A DNA stretch of 64,000 nucleotides from Candidatus Gastranaerophilales bacterium (GCA_944323655.1 CALUTL010000002.1:62001-126000), one strand, 5' to 3'. Numbered from the stretch's first letter, positions 24,244-34,378 are shown. Numbers and translations: made by a program. Notes: a model not told the origin generated them from the sequence alone.

Positions 24244-25236
24244 ATGCACAATATAACTTTAATTAACGGTGACGGTATCGGGCCTGAAATTAGCGATGCT
24301 GTCGTGAAAATTATTGAGGCTTCTGGATTAGAAATTAACTGGGATTTGCAGACTGCGGGGGAGGATGTAATAAAAAAAGAAGGAGTTCCGCTTCCTGAAC
24401 GTGTGCTTAATTCTATCAGAAAAAACAAAATTGCCCTTAAAGCTCCTGTTACAACGCCTATTGGAAAAGGTTTCAGGTCTGTTAATGTCCAATTAAGAAA
24501 GGAGCTTGATTTATACGCAAATCTTCGCCCTTGCAAGAATTTACCAAATGTAAAAACAAGATTTGATAATGTTGATATTGTGGTTGTAAGAGAAAATACA
24601 GAAGATTTATATGCGGGAATTGAGCGTCAGGTTGACGAAAACTCCGCAGAAAGCATAAAAATTATAACTAAAAAAGCGACTGATAGGATTTGCAGGTTTG
24701 CATTTGATTATGCTCTGAAAAACGGCAGAAAAGAGGTTTGTGTAGTTACAAAAGCTAATATTATGAAGCTTTCGGACGGGTTATTTTTGAATACTTATCG
24801 AGAAGTCGCCAAAGATTACCCGCAAATTAAGCAGAGAGAAATTCTTGTTGATAATCTTTGTATGCAGCTTGTGCAAAAGCCTGAACAGTTTGATGTTTTA
24901 GTCTTGCCGAATTTATACGGAGATATTGTATCCGACCTTTGTGCAGGATTAATCGGAGGGCTTGGGGTTGCTCAGGGCGCAAATATAGGGCTTGATTGCG
25001 CTGTGTTTGAGCCTGTTCACGGGTCTGCACCGGATATTAAGGGGCAAAATAAGGCAAATCCGACGGCTCTTTTGTTGTCGGCTATTGAAATGCTTAAATA
25101 TATTAACGAATTTGATTACGCGCAAAAAATCGAAAAAGCATTGTTTAAGACATTAAATGAGAGTAAGTGCACTGTGGATCTTGGCGGAACCCTCGGTACA
25201 AAAGAGTTTGCAGATGAAATAATTAAAAATTTATAA
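24244..25236 (+). CDS. NAD-type isocitrate dehydrogenase family enzyme
   Basis: 330 aa, the short form of the isocitrate/isopropylmalate dehydrogenase family. GDGIGPEI at the N-terminus; the substrate loop SVNVQLRKELDLYANLRP matches the S-x-N-x-x-L-R pattern of isocitrate users, whereas 3-isopropylmalate dehydrogenases differ here. RENTEDLYAGIE and the C-terminal LPNLYGDIVSDLCAGLIGGLG, EPVHGSAPDI and NPTALLLSAIEML follow. Likely reaction: isocitrate to 2-oxoglutarate, feeding glutamate synthesis. Cofactor choice (NAD rather than NADP) is inferred from overall similarity to short NAD enzymes. No other TCA gene lies nearby. Confidence 0.88.
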   Translation: MHNITLINGDGIGPEISDAVVKIIEASGLEINWDLQTAGEDVIKKEGVPLPERVLNSIRKNKIALKAPVTTPIGKGFRSVNVQLRKELDLYANLRPCKNLPNVKTRFDNVDIVVVRENTEDLYAGIERQVDENSAESIKIITKKATDRICRFAFDYALKNGRKEVCVVTKANIMKLSDGLFLNTYREVAKDYPQIKQREILVDNLCMQLVQKPEQFDVLVLPNLYGDIVSDLCAGLIGGLGVAQGANIGLDCAVFEPVHGSAPDIKGQNKANPTALLLSAIEMLKYINEFDYAQKIEKALFKTLNESKCTVDLGGTLGTKEFADEIIKNL

Positions 25237-25321
25237 GATTGCATAAATTTTGCTTACATAAAATCAGATCAATTAAAACATATTACAGTGCTTTAATTAG
25301 ATTTAAAATGCTTAAGTTTTT

Positions 25322-25654
25322 TTATATCAGCCCTAGATCCCTTAAAAATTTTTCGTTATCAGCAAGCTCTGCAAGCTTTTCGTCTTCAAACGGATCGACA
25401 ATTTTGCCCTGCTTAATCATTTCTTGCGTCATCTCGATGTGAGAAGTATTTTCAGGATCAGAAAGAACTAATTTTGAAAAGTTTTTAATGTCGCATTTTT
25501 TCTCAAACATCTGAACCGCCTGCCTTGAAAGCTTGTCCAAAAATTCACTTTTGTTTTCATCAAAGTCGCAAGCAAGAGGATTTAGCATGCCCTGTATTGC
25601 TTTTTGCTTTCTTTGACTATTCATTTTAGAAACCAATTTCTTAAACATCTGCAT
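25322..25654 (-). CDS. Small unknown helical protein
   Basis: 110 aa from ATG 25654, chosen because AGGGAGA lies 6 bases upstream; the ATG at 25660 would abut it. Lys/Met-rich N-terminus (FKKLVSKMNSQRKQKAIQGM), then helical acidic sequence ending DEKLAELADNEKFLRDLGLI. No family recognised. Monocistronic, convergent with the dehydrogenase gene and divergent from serS. Confidence 0.6.
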   Translation of the reverse strand: MQMFKKLVSKMNSQRKQKAIQGMLNPLACDFDENKSEFLDKLSRQAVQMFEKKCDIKNFSKLVLSDPENTSHIEMTQEMIKQGKIVDPFEDEKLAELADNEKFLRDLGLI

Positions 25655-25789
25655 ACACATTCTCCCTATACTTATTATGCATTTTTTTGTCAAAAATGCA
25701 ATCAATCTTTAGATTTAAGGTTAGCGTGATTAAATCTTGATTATAATATATCTTTAAACTATAATATTTTTGCTAAAAAAATAAGATGA

Positions 25790-27067
<1,278 letters not shown>

Positions 27068-27090
27068 TTATTATAATTTTACTAAGTTAA

Positions 27091-27118
27091 AGACTCCTTA
27101 TTTCAAGGAGTCTTTTTT
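27091..27118 (+). terminator. Intrinsic terminator after serS
   Basis: AGACTCCTT (27091-27099) pairs with AAGGAGTCT (27105-27113), followed by a T-run. Confidence 0.9.
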
Positions 27119-27184
27119 ATTAAATAGGGTTTTTATTTGTAAATTATGTTATAATAATAGAAGAATAGTTTTTAAGGGTAAAAG

Positions 27185-29470
27185 ATGTACGAATTTCCAT
27201 TTGAACTGGACGAATTTCAAAAAGAAGCTTGTAATTTTATAGATAACGGAAAAAGTGTAGTTGTATGCGCGCCAACAGGTGCAGGTAAAACGGTAATAGC
27301 AGAACACGCAATTCATAGAGCTTTGGAAAACGGAACAAGAGTTTTTTATACAACCCCCTTAAAGGCTCTTTCAAATCAGAAATTTTATGATTTTGCCGCT
27401 AAATTCGGTCAGGATAAAGTTGGGCTTTTAACAGGCGACACTTCAATAAATCGTAATGCACAAATTGTGGTTATGACAACTGAAGTTTTCAGAAATATGC
27501 TTTATGGAACAAATTTTGGCGCTGTTGCTGACAATATGAAGGATGTCAGATACGTTGTATTGGACGAAGTTCACTATATGAATGATGAGCAAAGAGGGAC
27601 TGTTTGGGAGGAAAGTATAATTTACTGCCCGACAAATGTTCAAATAATTGCACTTTCAGCAACGGTCGCTAACGCAGATGAATTAACAGATTGGATTAAT
27701 ACGGTTCATTCTAAAACTGAGCTTATAAATACGGATTTTCGTCCTGTGCCTTTGAAGTTTTTTTATTTTGACAGTTCGCAGCCTTATAAACTTCTGCCGC
27801 TTCTTACACCCTCAGGCGCTTTGAATAACAAAATTAAGCCTGAGAAAAAGAAATTTGCTCACGGAAAGATGAAGCAAAAAACTTACGTAAAAGAAGTTGT
27901 GAGGAATTTACAACAGAATGATATGCTTCCTGCGATTTATTTTACTTTTTCTCGCAGAAAGTGTGATGAACAAATGGAAAAATGCGCGGGATTAGAGCTT
28001 GTAACAAATGCCGAAAGGGCGCAAATCAGACAATTTATTGATGAATATATAGCGGAAAACCCTTATCTATATAATAACAAACATATAGAATATCTTCTTT
28101 GCGGGGTAGCCTCTCATCACGCAGGGCTTTTGCCGTCCTGGAAATTATTAGTTGAAAAGTTATTTCAAAAAGGGCTTATTAAGGTAGTTTTTGCAACAGA
28201 AACCCTCGCAGCCGGCATAAATATGCCTGCTCGCTCAACTGTAATAAGTTCTACAAGCAAACGAACAGACAGCGGACACAGAATGCTGACTGCAAGTGAA
28301 TTTCTTCAGATGTCAGGAAGAGCCGGAAGACGCGGAATGGATGAAGTCGGCTACGTTACAATTGTCGGAAGCCCATTCCAAACACCTGAAGAAGTCGCAG
28401 AACTTGTTTTGAGTGACGCAAATCCGCTTGAAAGCAGATTTTCTCCAAGCTATTCTATGGTATTAAATCTTTTACAAAGATTCAGCCTTGATGAAGCTAA
28501 AGAATTAATATTAAAAAGCTTTGGATATTTTTCAACCGGCACAAGGCTTCATCCTATTTTAAAGCAAATTGAGCTTAACAAACGTGAAATACAGGAAAGA
28601 ACTTTTGCCTGTCCTTATAAGTATTCTGACGGTGACTTGATAGAATACGACAAAATACGAAATATCTACGTCCAAAATCGCCAAACTTACAAAAAAATAT
28701 GCAAACAGGAAAAAGCTAAAAACAGACCGCTTTCACCTGAAGCAATTCAATTTGGGCGAGAAACCAAAGCAATGCTTGCAAAAATGCACGAATTTCACTG
28801 CGATATCTGCAAAATGTATAAAAAACATTCTAAAAACATCGAAGTTATAGGGCGATTAAATTTAAAACAAAAGAAGCTTGAAAAAGAAGTCGAAAAACAG
28901 CGTGATATTTTCTGGAATAAATTTTTATCCCATAGAAGTGTCTTAGCGGATTTTGGCTATCTTGAAAACGATTATCCGACCGCAAAAGGTATAACAACAT
29001 CCCAAATTCGTTCTGAAAACGAACTTTATCTTGCAGAAATTATTTTTTCAGGCGTTTTGGAAAGCCTGACTCCATCGCAACTGTCAGCAGTAATTTGCGC
29101 AGTTGTGACAGAAGATTTGAGAATTGAAATCCCTTATATTCCGTTCTCAGAGCCTGTCAGAAAAACACTTAATCTCATACGCAACATCCGCCGCAAAATT
29201 GAAAAAGTTCAAAATAACCGTGATGTAGATGCTCCTTTGTACATAAATCCTTATTTCTCATCTCTTATTGAACTCTGGGTTGAAGGAGCGGAATGGGAGT
29301 CAATCTGCGGACAGATTGATATCGGCGAAGGCGATATTGTCAGAGCTTTCAAACGAGTAGTCGATGTTTTAAGGCAATTCACTACAATAGAAAATGTCCC
29401 TGAAGCTCTTGTTTTTACGGCAAGAGAAGCTATTGATAAAATATTAAGAGAACCTGTCGATCTTGATTAA
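27185..29470 (+). CDS. SKI2-like DEVH-box helicase with DSHCT-type C-terminus
   Basis: 761 aa. Q-motif-like FPFELDEFQKEA, Walker A APTGAGKT (near residue 31), TTPLKALSNQK (Ia), DEVHYM (DExH box), LSATVAN (III), FATETLAAGINMPARS (V) and QMSGRAGRRGMDEVG (VI). The second half is long and helical, ending in the DSHCT-like region (LSAVICAVV...GDIVRAFKRVVDVLRQ). This architecture is shared with Ski2/Mtr4 RNA helicases and with cyanobacterial/actinobacterial homologues, so a role in RNA turnover or folding is likely. The start has AAGGGTAAAAG upstream. Confidence 0.92.
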   Translation: MYEFPFELDEFQKEACNFIDNGKSVVVCAPTGAGKTVIAEHAIHRALENGTRVFYTTPLKALSNQKFYDFAAKFGQDKVGLLTGDTSINRNAQIVVMTTEVFRNMLYGTNFGAVADNMKDVRYVVLDEVHYMNDEQRGTVWEESIIYCPTNVQIIALSATVANADELTDWINTVHSKTELINTDFRPVPLKFFYFDSSQPYKLLPLLTPSGALNNKIKPEKKKFAHGKMKQKTYVKEVVRNLQQNDMLPAIYFTFSRRKCDEQMEKCAGLELVTNAERAQIRQFIDEYIAENPYLYNNKHIEYLLCGVASHHAGLLPSWKLLVEKLFQKGLIKVVFATETLAAGINMPARSTVISSTSKRTDSGHRMLTASEFLQMSGRAGRRGMDEVGYVTIVGSPFQTPEEVAELVLSDANPLESRFSPSYSMVLNLLQRFSLDEAKELILKSFGYFSTGTRLHPILKQIELNKREIQERTFACPYKYSDGDLIEYDKIRNIYVQNRQTYKKICKQEKAKNRPLSPEAIQFGRETKAMLAKMHEFHCDICKMYKKHSKNIEVIGRLNLKQKKLEKEVEKQRDIFWNKFLSHRSVLADFGYLENDYPTAKGITTSQIRSENELYLAEIIFSGVLESLTPSQLSAVICAVVTEDLRIEIPYIPFSEPVRKTLNLIRNIRRKIEKVQNNRDVDAPLYINPYFSSLIELWVEGAEWESICGQIDIGEGDIVRAFKRVVDVLRQFTTIENVPEALVFTAREAIDKILREPVDLD

Positions 29471-29553
29471 TAATAGGTTGAAAGACAGAAATAAGTGTAA
29501 TTTTGCCTCTATTTAGTTTTGTAAAAACTTTGTTGCTTTTGCAACAAAGAATA

Positions 29554-29582
29554 TTGAGAAATATGTAAATTTATGTTACAAT
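29554..29582 (+). promoter_or_regulatory. Sigma70-type promoter of the phosphodiester glycosidase gene
   Basis: TTGAGA (29554-29559), 17-base spacer, TACAAT (29577-29582). The predicted start near 29590 coincides with the first base of the first leader hairpin. Confidence 0.65.
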
Positions 29583-29589
29583 GATAGTA

Positions 29590-29704
29590 GAGGGGCGTTA
29601 AATGCCCTCAAAGTGGTTTTTTATACACCCCTTGATGAGTGTTATTCCCCACACCACTCTTAAATAAAAAAGGTATCCGATACTTCAACCCGAGAGGTCG
29701 ACCT
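29590..29704 (+). promoter_or_regulatory. Structured 5' leader with possible start-codon sequestration
   Basis: 115-base leader with three potential stems: GAGGGGC/GCCCTC (29590-29609); AGTGGT/ACCACT (29612-29617 with 29653-29658), which competes with GAGTG/CACTC; and GTATCC (29673-29678) with GGATAC (29707-29712). The third encloses the ribosome-binding site GAGAGG (29692-29697), which also lies next to the self-complementary AGGTCGACCT, and it pairs over the G of the ATG. It matches no riboswitch class I recognise. The mutually exclusive pairings suggest regulated translation. Confidence 0.5.
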
Positions 29705-31021
29705 ATGGATACTATTTTGTCTTGCAAAAATTTGGTTATGTCAAACTTAATTGAAAAAGCATTTTGCTTTTCGGTTATTCTAGGGGTGGTATGTCTTCAG
29801 GCAATGGTTTTGCCGCAAAAAATTATGGCTGACGATGTAATCGTTGCTCATAATGCTGTACAGACAATTGATGTTAAAAATTTGAAGGAAAAAATTCTCA
29901 TTGAACTTTCTCCAGAAGTCAGAAAGAAAAAATTTGATGAATACATTAAAGAAAAATACCCAAAAGCCATAATTACAGATGTTCAAGACGGCATCAAACA
30001 TATTAAACTTACAAATTACTACAACGGCAGACCTGTAAAAATTAATATTATTGAAGCTGACTTGAAAATAGCTGATAATATAGAATTAACACCGGTTTTA
30101 TCGACATCAGACAAGCTTCAAAGCAGGCGGACAATTACTACAATCGCCAAATCAAAAAATGCTATTGCAGCAGTTAACGGAACGTATTTTAAATTCCAAT
30201 CAGGAGTTCCGCTCGGCACATTGATGATTAATGAAAAAGTTTACACAGGCCCTGTTTATGACAGAGTTGCATTAGGAATTTTTGATAACGGATTTGATGT
30301 TGCACGAGTGCAGCTTAACGCAAACATCAAAGGAAGCGGAGTCAAAGTTAAAGTAGACAACATAAACCAACCCAGAATGCTTTCAACACACGTACTTGTA
30401 TATACTCCGGAATGGGGTAAAACTTCTCCCTATGCTCCGAAGTATGGCATGAGTTTGAGGGTAGCGGACGGCAAAATTACAAAAGCCTCCGCTAACCCGC
30501 TCGATATCCCGCAAAACGGCTATGTAATCTCCGGCCCTAAAAAGCTTCTTCAACCGCTTTTAAAAGATAAAGACGTAGATTTGACTATTAAAACAATTCC
30601 GGAGTGGAATAATGTTAAGCATATAATAAGCGGCGGCCCTTATCTTGTTAAAAACGGCGAAGTCTTTGTTGATATGACAGCCCAAAAACTCGGTGCAATA
30701 GGCGGCAGAAACCCCAGAACCGCTGTCGGCTACACATCTGATAATAACCTGATATTACTCACTGCGGACGGACGTGAGGGAAGTTCTATCGGAATGACAT
30801 TAATGGAGCTTGCAAGATTTATGCAATCCCTCGGCTGTATCGGCGCTATTAACCTCGATGGAGGCGGTTCTACCGTTATGTATGTCAACGGCTCTGTCGT
30901 TAATAAACCTCAAATGAAAGGCGGAATTCCGCTTTCTAACGCTCTGGTTTTATCAGTTAAAGAGCCTGATAACAATGAAAATGACACTGAAATTACACAA
31001 AAAGAAGAAAATAATTCTTAA
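29705..31021 (+). CDS. Exported phosphodiester glycosidase-domain (NAGPA) protein
   Basis: 438 aa from ATG 29705, which has GAGAGG 7 bases upstream; an in-frame GTG at 29639 would lie within the leader. N-terminal hydrophobic signal/anchor (KAFCFSVILGVVCLQAMVL). The C-terminal NAGPA (DUF2233-type) domain carries AIAAVNGTYFKFQSGVPLG, GGPYLVKNGEVF, GGRNPRTAVGYTSDNNL and the signature INLDGGGSTVMYVNG. Family members hydrolyse phosphodiester-linked sugars; bacterial ones are thought to act on envelope glycans. Likely periplasmic or at the cell surface. Confidence 0.88.
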   Translation: MDTILSCKNLVMSNLIEKAFCFSVILGVVCLQAMVLPQKIMADDVIVAHNAVQTIDVKNLKEKILIELSPEVRKKKFDEYIKEKYPKAIITDVQDGIKHIKLTNYYNGRPVKINIIEADLKIADNIELTPVLSTSDKLQSRRTITTIAKSKNAIAAVNGTYFKFQSGVPLGTLMINEKVYTGPVYDRVALGIFDNGFDVARVQLNANIKGSGVKVKVDNINQPRMLSTHVLVYTPEWGKTSPYAPKYGMSLRVADGKITKASANPLDIPQNGYVISGPKKLLQPLLKDKDVDLTIKTIPEWNNVKHIISGGPYLVKNGEVFVDMTAQKLGAIGGRNPRTAVGYTSDNNLILLTADGREGSSIGMTLMELARFMQSLGCIGAINLDGGGSTVMYVNGSVVNKPQMKGGIPLSNALVLSVKEPDNNENDTEITQKEENNS

Positions 31022-31072
31022 TTCTCATACCTTTTGTTCATATAAGTTACATTCTTACTCAATTAGCACCTT

Positions 31073-31104
31073 CCCTGCGCCAATACCCCGCAGGGATTTC
31101 TTTT
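31073..31104 (+). terminator. Intrinsic terminator after the glycosidase gene
   Basis: CCCTGCG (31073-31079) pairs with CGCAGGG (31089-31095), followed by ATTTCTTTT. Confidence 0.75.
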
Positions 31105-31106
31105 GA

Positions 31107-31511
31107 TTACTGCACATTCTGGTCAATTATATCTGAGATAATCGGAATCCTGCCATATAATCCCATAAAAGCTGTAATTGCTAAATAAAAAAGTAAAATA
31201 TAAATAACCGTTTGAATTATCGAATAACCAAAAATCATCGGCATATTAAATAACAATGCAATCTGTGCTGCAATTATGTTAATTATCGGAATTAAACTTA
31301 GGATATTTAATACAAATCCCAAAATTAAACACAATAATACATATCCGATTGAAATAAATATTGATTGAAATATATGAAACTGTAAGAACTTAGTTAAATT
31401 AGTACGTCTTATAAGACCGATTATAAGCCATATAAACCCGACTAATCCCATAGTTAAATAGCTTAAGCCAGCCACAATGCGCTCTATCATAAATGGTTTT
31501 TCATGATACAT
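31107..31511 (-). CDS. Tic20-like small membrane protein
   Basis: 134 aa with four hydrophobic segments. IERIVAGLSYLTMGLVGFIWLI, the aromatic signature FLQFHIFQSIFISIGYVLL and the C-terminal IIQTVIYILLFYLAITAFMGLYGRIPIISD fit the Tic20/Ycf60-like family of cyanobacteria and plastids; in plastids Tic20 is part of the inner-membrane protein translocon. The bacterial role is unknown. It starts 2 bases after the TPR gene stop, so the two are co-transcribed. The lineage signal agrees with a cyanobacterial relative. Confidence 0.72.
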   Translation of the reverse strand: MYHEKPFMIERIVAGLSYLTMGLVGFIWLIIGLIRRTNLTKFLQFHIFQSIFISIGYVLLCLILGFVLNILSLIPIINIIAAQIALLFNMPMIFGYSIIQTVIYILLFYLAITAFMGLYGRIPIISDIIDQNVQ

Positions 31512-31513
31512 AA

Positions 31514-32599
31514 CTATGCACTTTCTTCAATTTCACCATTTCTTTTTTTATCAATATATTCATCCAACACCTGGATATAAATAAGTTTATGTTCGTCATT
31601 GTCAGGCTCAATCTTAATAGCTGCTCTGTACGCTGCAATTGCTTTTTCAATTTCACCCTTCAGATAATGACAGGTTCCCATAAACATATATGCTGAAGCA
31701 CTGTTTGGCGAAAATTTCAAAACATCTTTATACAACTCCATTGCATCATCAAGTCTGTTAAGGTTTGTACAAAGGTTTGCCAACAATAAATATGCATTTT
31801 CTTTTTTAGGCTCAAGCGCAATGGCTTTTTTGTACATTTCTATAGCAATATCATATTCTCTGAATTCGGAAAGTGCTATTGAATAACAAATATAAGCTTT
31901 ATAATTGTCGCCCTCCATCTGAAGCGCTTTTTCAAAGTAATTATAAGCCTTTTCTCTTTCACGCATTAAGGTAAGTGTATTTCCGATGCAAACAGCGACA
32001 ATTTTGTTGTCAGGATTAAGCGCAAAAACTCTTTTGTAAAGCTCAAGTGCTTTCGGATAATCAAAAAGTTTAAAGCAAACATTCCCCATATCAACCAGCG
32101 CTGTTATGTTCTCAGGATCAAGCGAAAGTGCTTTTTCATAATAAGCTCTGGATTCAACATACTCTTCAAAATCCTGATATAAAAGCGCTATTGCATTGTA
32201 AATTTCAGGGTTTGAAGAACAAAGATCAATTGCCCTGTTATAGTAAAATAACGCTTTTGAAAAGTTTTTCCATTCCGCAAAAACATTACCGATGTTATAG
32301 TAAATCAAATAGTTTTTAGGGTTTATCTCAAGAGCCCTGTTATAATACGAAAGCGATTTTCTGAAATCTCTTTCATAAAACCACATTGTACCCATTCCGA
32401 TTAGCGCTTCAACATCATTCGGCGATATCGTCAGCAAACTTTCAAGAACTGACATAACTTTGTCATAATCCTGAAGTTCTAAATACAACTTTGATAAAGT
32501 ATGATAATTCGCAATATTTTGCGGGTCTTTGGCCATCGCAAGAATGGCTTCTTCTATTTGTTTATTTAAATCCTGTTTTTTAATATCTGTATTTTCCAT
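31514..32599 (-). CDS. TPR repeat protein
   Basis: 361 aa built from about nine consecutive TPR units of 34 residues, for example NYHTLSKLYLELQDYDKVMSVLESLLTISP, YYNIGNVFAEWKNFSKALFYYNRAIDL and AYMFMGTCHYLKGEIEKAIAAYRAAIKIEPD. No signal peptide or other domain, so probably a cytoplasmic scaffold. It lies between rsfS (upstream) and the Tic20-like gene. Confidence 0.93.
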   Translation of the reverse strand: MENTDIKKQDLNKQIEEAILAMAKDPQNIANYHTLSKLYLELQDYDKVMSVLESLLTISPNDVEALIGMGTMWFYERDFRKSLSYYNRALEINPKNYLIYYNIGNVFAEWKNFSKALFYYNRAIDLCSSNPEIYNAIALLYQDFEEYVESRAYYEKALSLDPENITALVDMGNVCFKLFDYPKALELYKRVFALNPDNKIVAVCIGNTLTLMREREKAYNYFEKALQMEGDNYKAYICYSIALSEFREYDIAIEMYKKAIALEPKKENAYLLLANLCTNLNRLDDAMELYKDVLKFSPNSASAYMFMGTCHYLKGEIEKAIAAYRAAIKIEPDNDEHKLIYIQVLDEYIDKKRNGEIEESA

Positions 32600-32650
32600 G
32601 TCTACATTCTAACCTATATGTCCCAATTTGTAAATCTATTGCGAAATGTA

Positions 32651-32673
32651 ACGGGTATGATATTCATACCCGT
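32651..32673. other. Intergenic hairpin
   Basis: ACGGGTATGA (32651-32660) pairs with TCATACCCGT (32664-32673), a 10-bp perfect stem with a 3-base loop, between rsfS and the TPR gene. No good T-run follows on either strand, so it may stabilise or process the mRNA rather than terminate it. Confidence 0.5.
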
Positions 32674-32678
32674 TTAAC

Positions 32679-33074
32679 TTATGTATTGTATTTGCTGAAG
32701 CCTTTTGAACTCTCTCGCCACTCTTCTTCCGGAATACTAAAAGCATTACTCCAGAATTTTTCTATTGCATAAGTTTCTCTTTCATCTTTATGCAAAATAT
32801 GAACTACTACGTCCCCAAAATCAAGTAAATTCCACCTGTTTTTAGCGTCATTTTCCATTCTTAAGGGTGCTCTATTTAGTTCTTTCTTTGTACGCTCTTT
32901 AACTGTTTCCATTAAAGCTTTTACGTGCGGCGTAGAGTCGCCTGTTACAATTACAAAATAATCCGCTAATGATGAAACGTGGCTAATGTTTAAAATCGAA
33001 ATATCTTTGCCAAGTTTATCATCCAGTATTGCTGCTATTATACAGGCAAGTTTATGAGAATTAATTTCTTCCAA
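32679..33074 (-). CDS. rsfS: Ribosome silencing factor RsfS
   Basis: 131 aa of the RsfS/Iojap family, which binds ribosomal protein L14 (uL14) and blocks subunit joining during starvation. Typical motifs: DISILNISHVSSLADYFVIVTG, HVKALMETVKE, and WNLLDFGDVVVHILHKDERETYAIEKFW. It follows rpiB with a 12-base gap, probably one transcript. Confidence 0.95.
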   Translation of the reverse strand: MEEINSHKLACIIAAILDDKLGKDISILNISHVSSLADYFVIVTGDSTPHVKALMETVKERTKKELNRAPLRMENDAKNRWNLLDFGDVVVHILHKDERETYAIEKFWSNAFSIPEEEWRESSKGFSKYNT

Positions 33075-33086
33075 AATCTTCCGTCC

Positions 33087-33521
33087 TTACTCGATCAAAT
33101 CTACTCTGCGTTTATGTCTTCCGCCTTCAAAACCTGTCTTAAGCCAAATATCAACTACATCAAGTGCAAGGTGTTCTCCGATTACACGCTGTCCAAGGCA
33201 AAGCACGTTTGCGTTGTTGTGGGCTCTTGAAACTCTTGCTGAATATGTATCGCCGCATAAGGCTGCTCTTATTCCTTTTACTTTATTTGCTGAAATTGAC
33301 ATTCCGATTCCGGTTCCGCAAATTAAAATCCCGCGGTTTGATTTGCCGGATATTACTCTTTCACAAACTGCTCGTGCTATTTCAGGATAATCACAAGCTT
33401 CCGGTGTATGCGTTCCTAAATCAACATAAGGAATATTTCTTGCTTTTAAGTAATCTATTATCTTTTCTTTATACTGAAATCCGCCGTGATCTGAGCCGAT
33501 TGCTACTTTCAAATCTTCCAT
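33087..33521 (-). CDS. rpiB: Ribose-5-phosphate isomerase B
   Basis: Interconverts ribose-5-phosphate and ribulose-5-phosphate in the pentose phosphate pathway. 144 aa from ATG 33521, preceded by AGAGGTG; longer upstream starts would exceed the family length (about 145-150). KVAIGSDHGGFQYKEKI, PYVDLGTHTPEACDYP, ILICGTGIGMSISANKVKGIRAALC (with the catalytic Cys of the RpiB group) and SRAHNNANVLCLGQRVIG. Confidence 0.96.
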   Translation of the reverse strand: MEDLKVAIGSDHGGFQYKEKIIDYLKARNIPYVDLGTHTPEACDYPEIARAVCERVISGKSNRGILICGTGIGMSISANKVKGIRAALCGDTYSARVSRAHNNANVLCLGQRVIGEHLALDVVDIWLKTGFEGGRHKRRVDLIE

Positions 33522-33644
33522 ATAAACACCTCTTTTCATTCTAAATAAGAACACTTGTTCTTATCTTTTCTATATTCTAATTATAATGTCTTTTTAATTT
33601 CTTGCAAATATTATCCCTTAGTTTTGTTACAAATATTTTACGCA

Positions 33645-33670
33645 CTAAAAAGCCCTTATTTAAAGGGCTT
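33645..33670 (-). terminator. Intrinsic terminator after the NNFGGG gene pair
   Basis: AAGCCCTT (33650-33657) pairs with AAGGGCTT (33663-33670); read leftwards it is followed by a T-run. It ends the 219-aa gene transcript. Confidence 0.85.
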
Positions 33671-33694
33671 TAAACTTTTTTATTTATTTATCCT

Positions 33695-34354
33695 TTATTC
33701 TTCTTTTAATTTAGCTTCGTGTTCTTTTTTTAATTCTCTTACTTCTTCCGGTGTTTCTCCTTTCAGTTCAATTTCTTTACCATCTTTATCTTTTACTTTT
33801 GCTATATAAGAGCCGTCACTGGTTTTTGTTATACCTTCTTGGTATAATTTCGATTGTTCTTTTAATTCCTGTACTTCATCTAATCTTTTTTTATTTACTT
33901 CTTGTAATTTTTTTACTTGTTCAACTAATTCTTGTATCTCAGAAGAATCTGATTCTTTTGTAGATTTTGATTCGGATTTTTTGGCATTTATTATCTCACC
34001 GGTCACTCCTGCCAGCTGCCCTAAAGTATTTAAAACGCCTCCTACTATGGCCGTGGTTGTTCCGGCTCCGCCGCCGTAAAAATCTCCATACAATCCCATA
34101 CCCATCATGCCCATTGAATTGTACATACCCATAGAATTATACATTCCCATGCCCATAGGATTGTACATACCCATACCAATCATGCCCATGTTCATCGGAT
34201 TATACATGTCCATACCCATCATACCCATGCTCATTCCGCCACCAAAATTATTTATAGTGGATTTTTCAAAATGAACATTCAGGTTCTGCCTTGAACCTAA
34301 TTGTAATCTTCCTGTTGGTACTGTGCAATGGTTACGACCTATCATCCATGCCAT
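33695..34354 (-). CDS. 219-aa NNFGGG protein with Met/Gly/Tyr repeats
   Basis: No known family. Order of parts: a short basic N-terminus; the module TGRL..NLNVHFEKSTINNFGGG (residues 14-40), shared with the next gene; a Met/Gly/Tyr/Asn tandem-repeat zone (41-90; words GMYNPMG, GMYNSMG); a small hydrophobic zipper (TTTAIVGGVLNTLGQLAGVTG); a Glu/Lys/Gln coiled coil (EIQELVEQVKKLQEVNKKRL); and a short beta-like end (SDGSYIAKVKDKDGKEIELKG). No signal peptide is evident. The gene starts 24 bases after the 311-aa paralogue, likely one transcript. Possible structural or surface role (inference). Confidence 0.75.
   Translation of the reverse strand: MAWMIGRNHCTVPTGRLQLGSRQNLNVHFEKSTINNFGGGMSMGMMGMDMYNPMNMGMIGMGMYNPMGMGMYNSMGMYNSMGMMGMGLYGDFYGGGAGTTTAIVGGVLNTLGQLAGVTGEIINAKKSESKSTKESDSSEIQELVEQVKKLQEVNKKRLDEVQELKEQSKLYQEGITKTSDGSYIAKVKDKDGKEIELKGETPEEVRELKKEHEAKLKEE
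34085..34234 (-). repeat. Degenerate tandem repeat coding for Met/Gly/Tyr-rich zone
   Basis: Imperfect repeats of about 15-30 bases built on the words CCCATACC and TTGTACAT (plus strand), encoding MGMYNPMG, MGMYNSMG and MGMMGMG units. The frame is kept across all units, so copy number could change without disrupting the protein. Confidence 0.7.
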
Positions 34355-34378
34355 TTTTATACATCTCCTAAGTTTGGG

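Noticed and set aside
29528-29549. Hairpin CTTTGTTGC-TTTT-GCAACAAAG taken as terminator of the helicase gene
   Set aside because: On the plus strand no T-run follows (AATATTGAG). The T-run is on the minus strand, where no gene ends, so its role stays undecided and I did not call it a terminator.
34085-34234. Possible CRISPR array (regular short repeats)
   Set aside because: The repeats are in frame within a coding sequence, imperfect, and have no constant-length unique spacers or leader. They encode Met/Gly/Tyr words.
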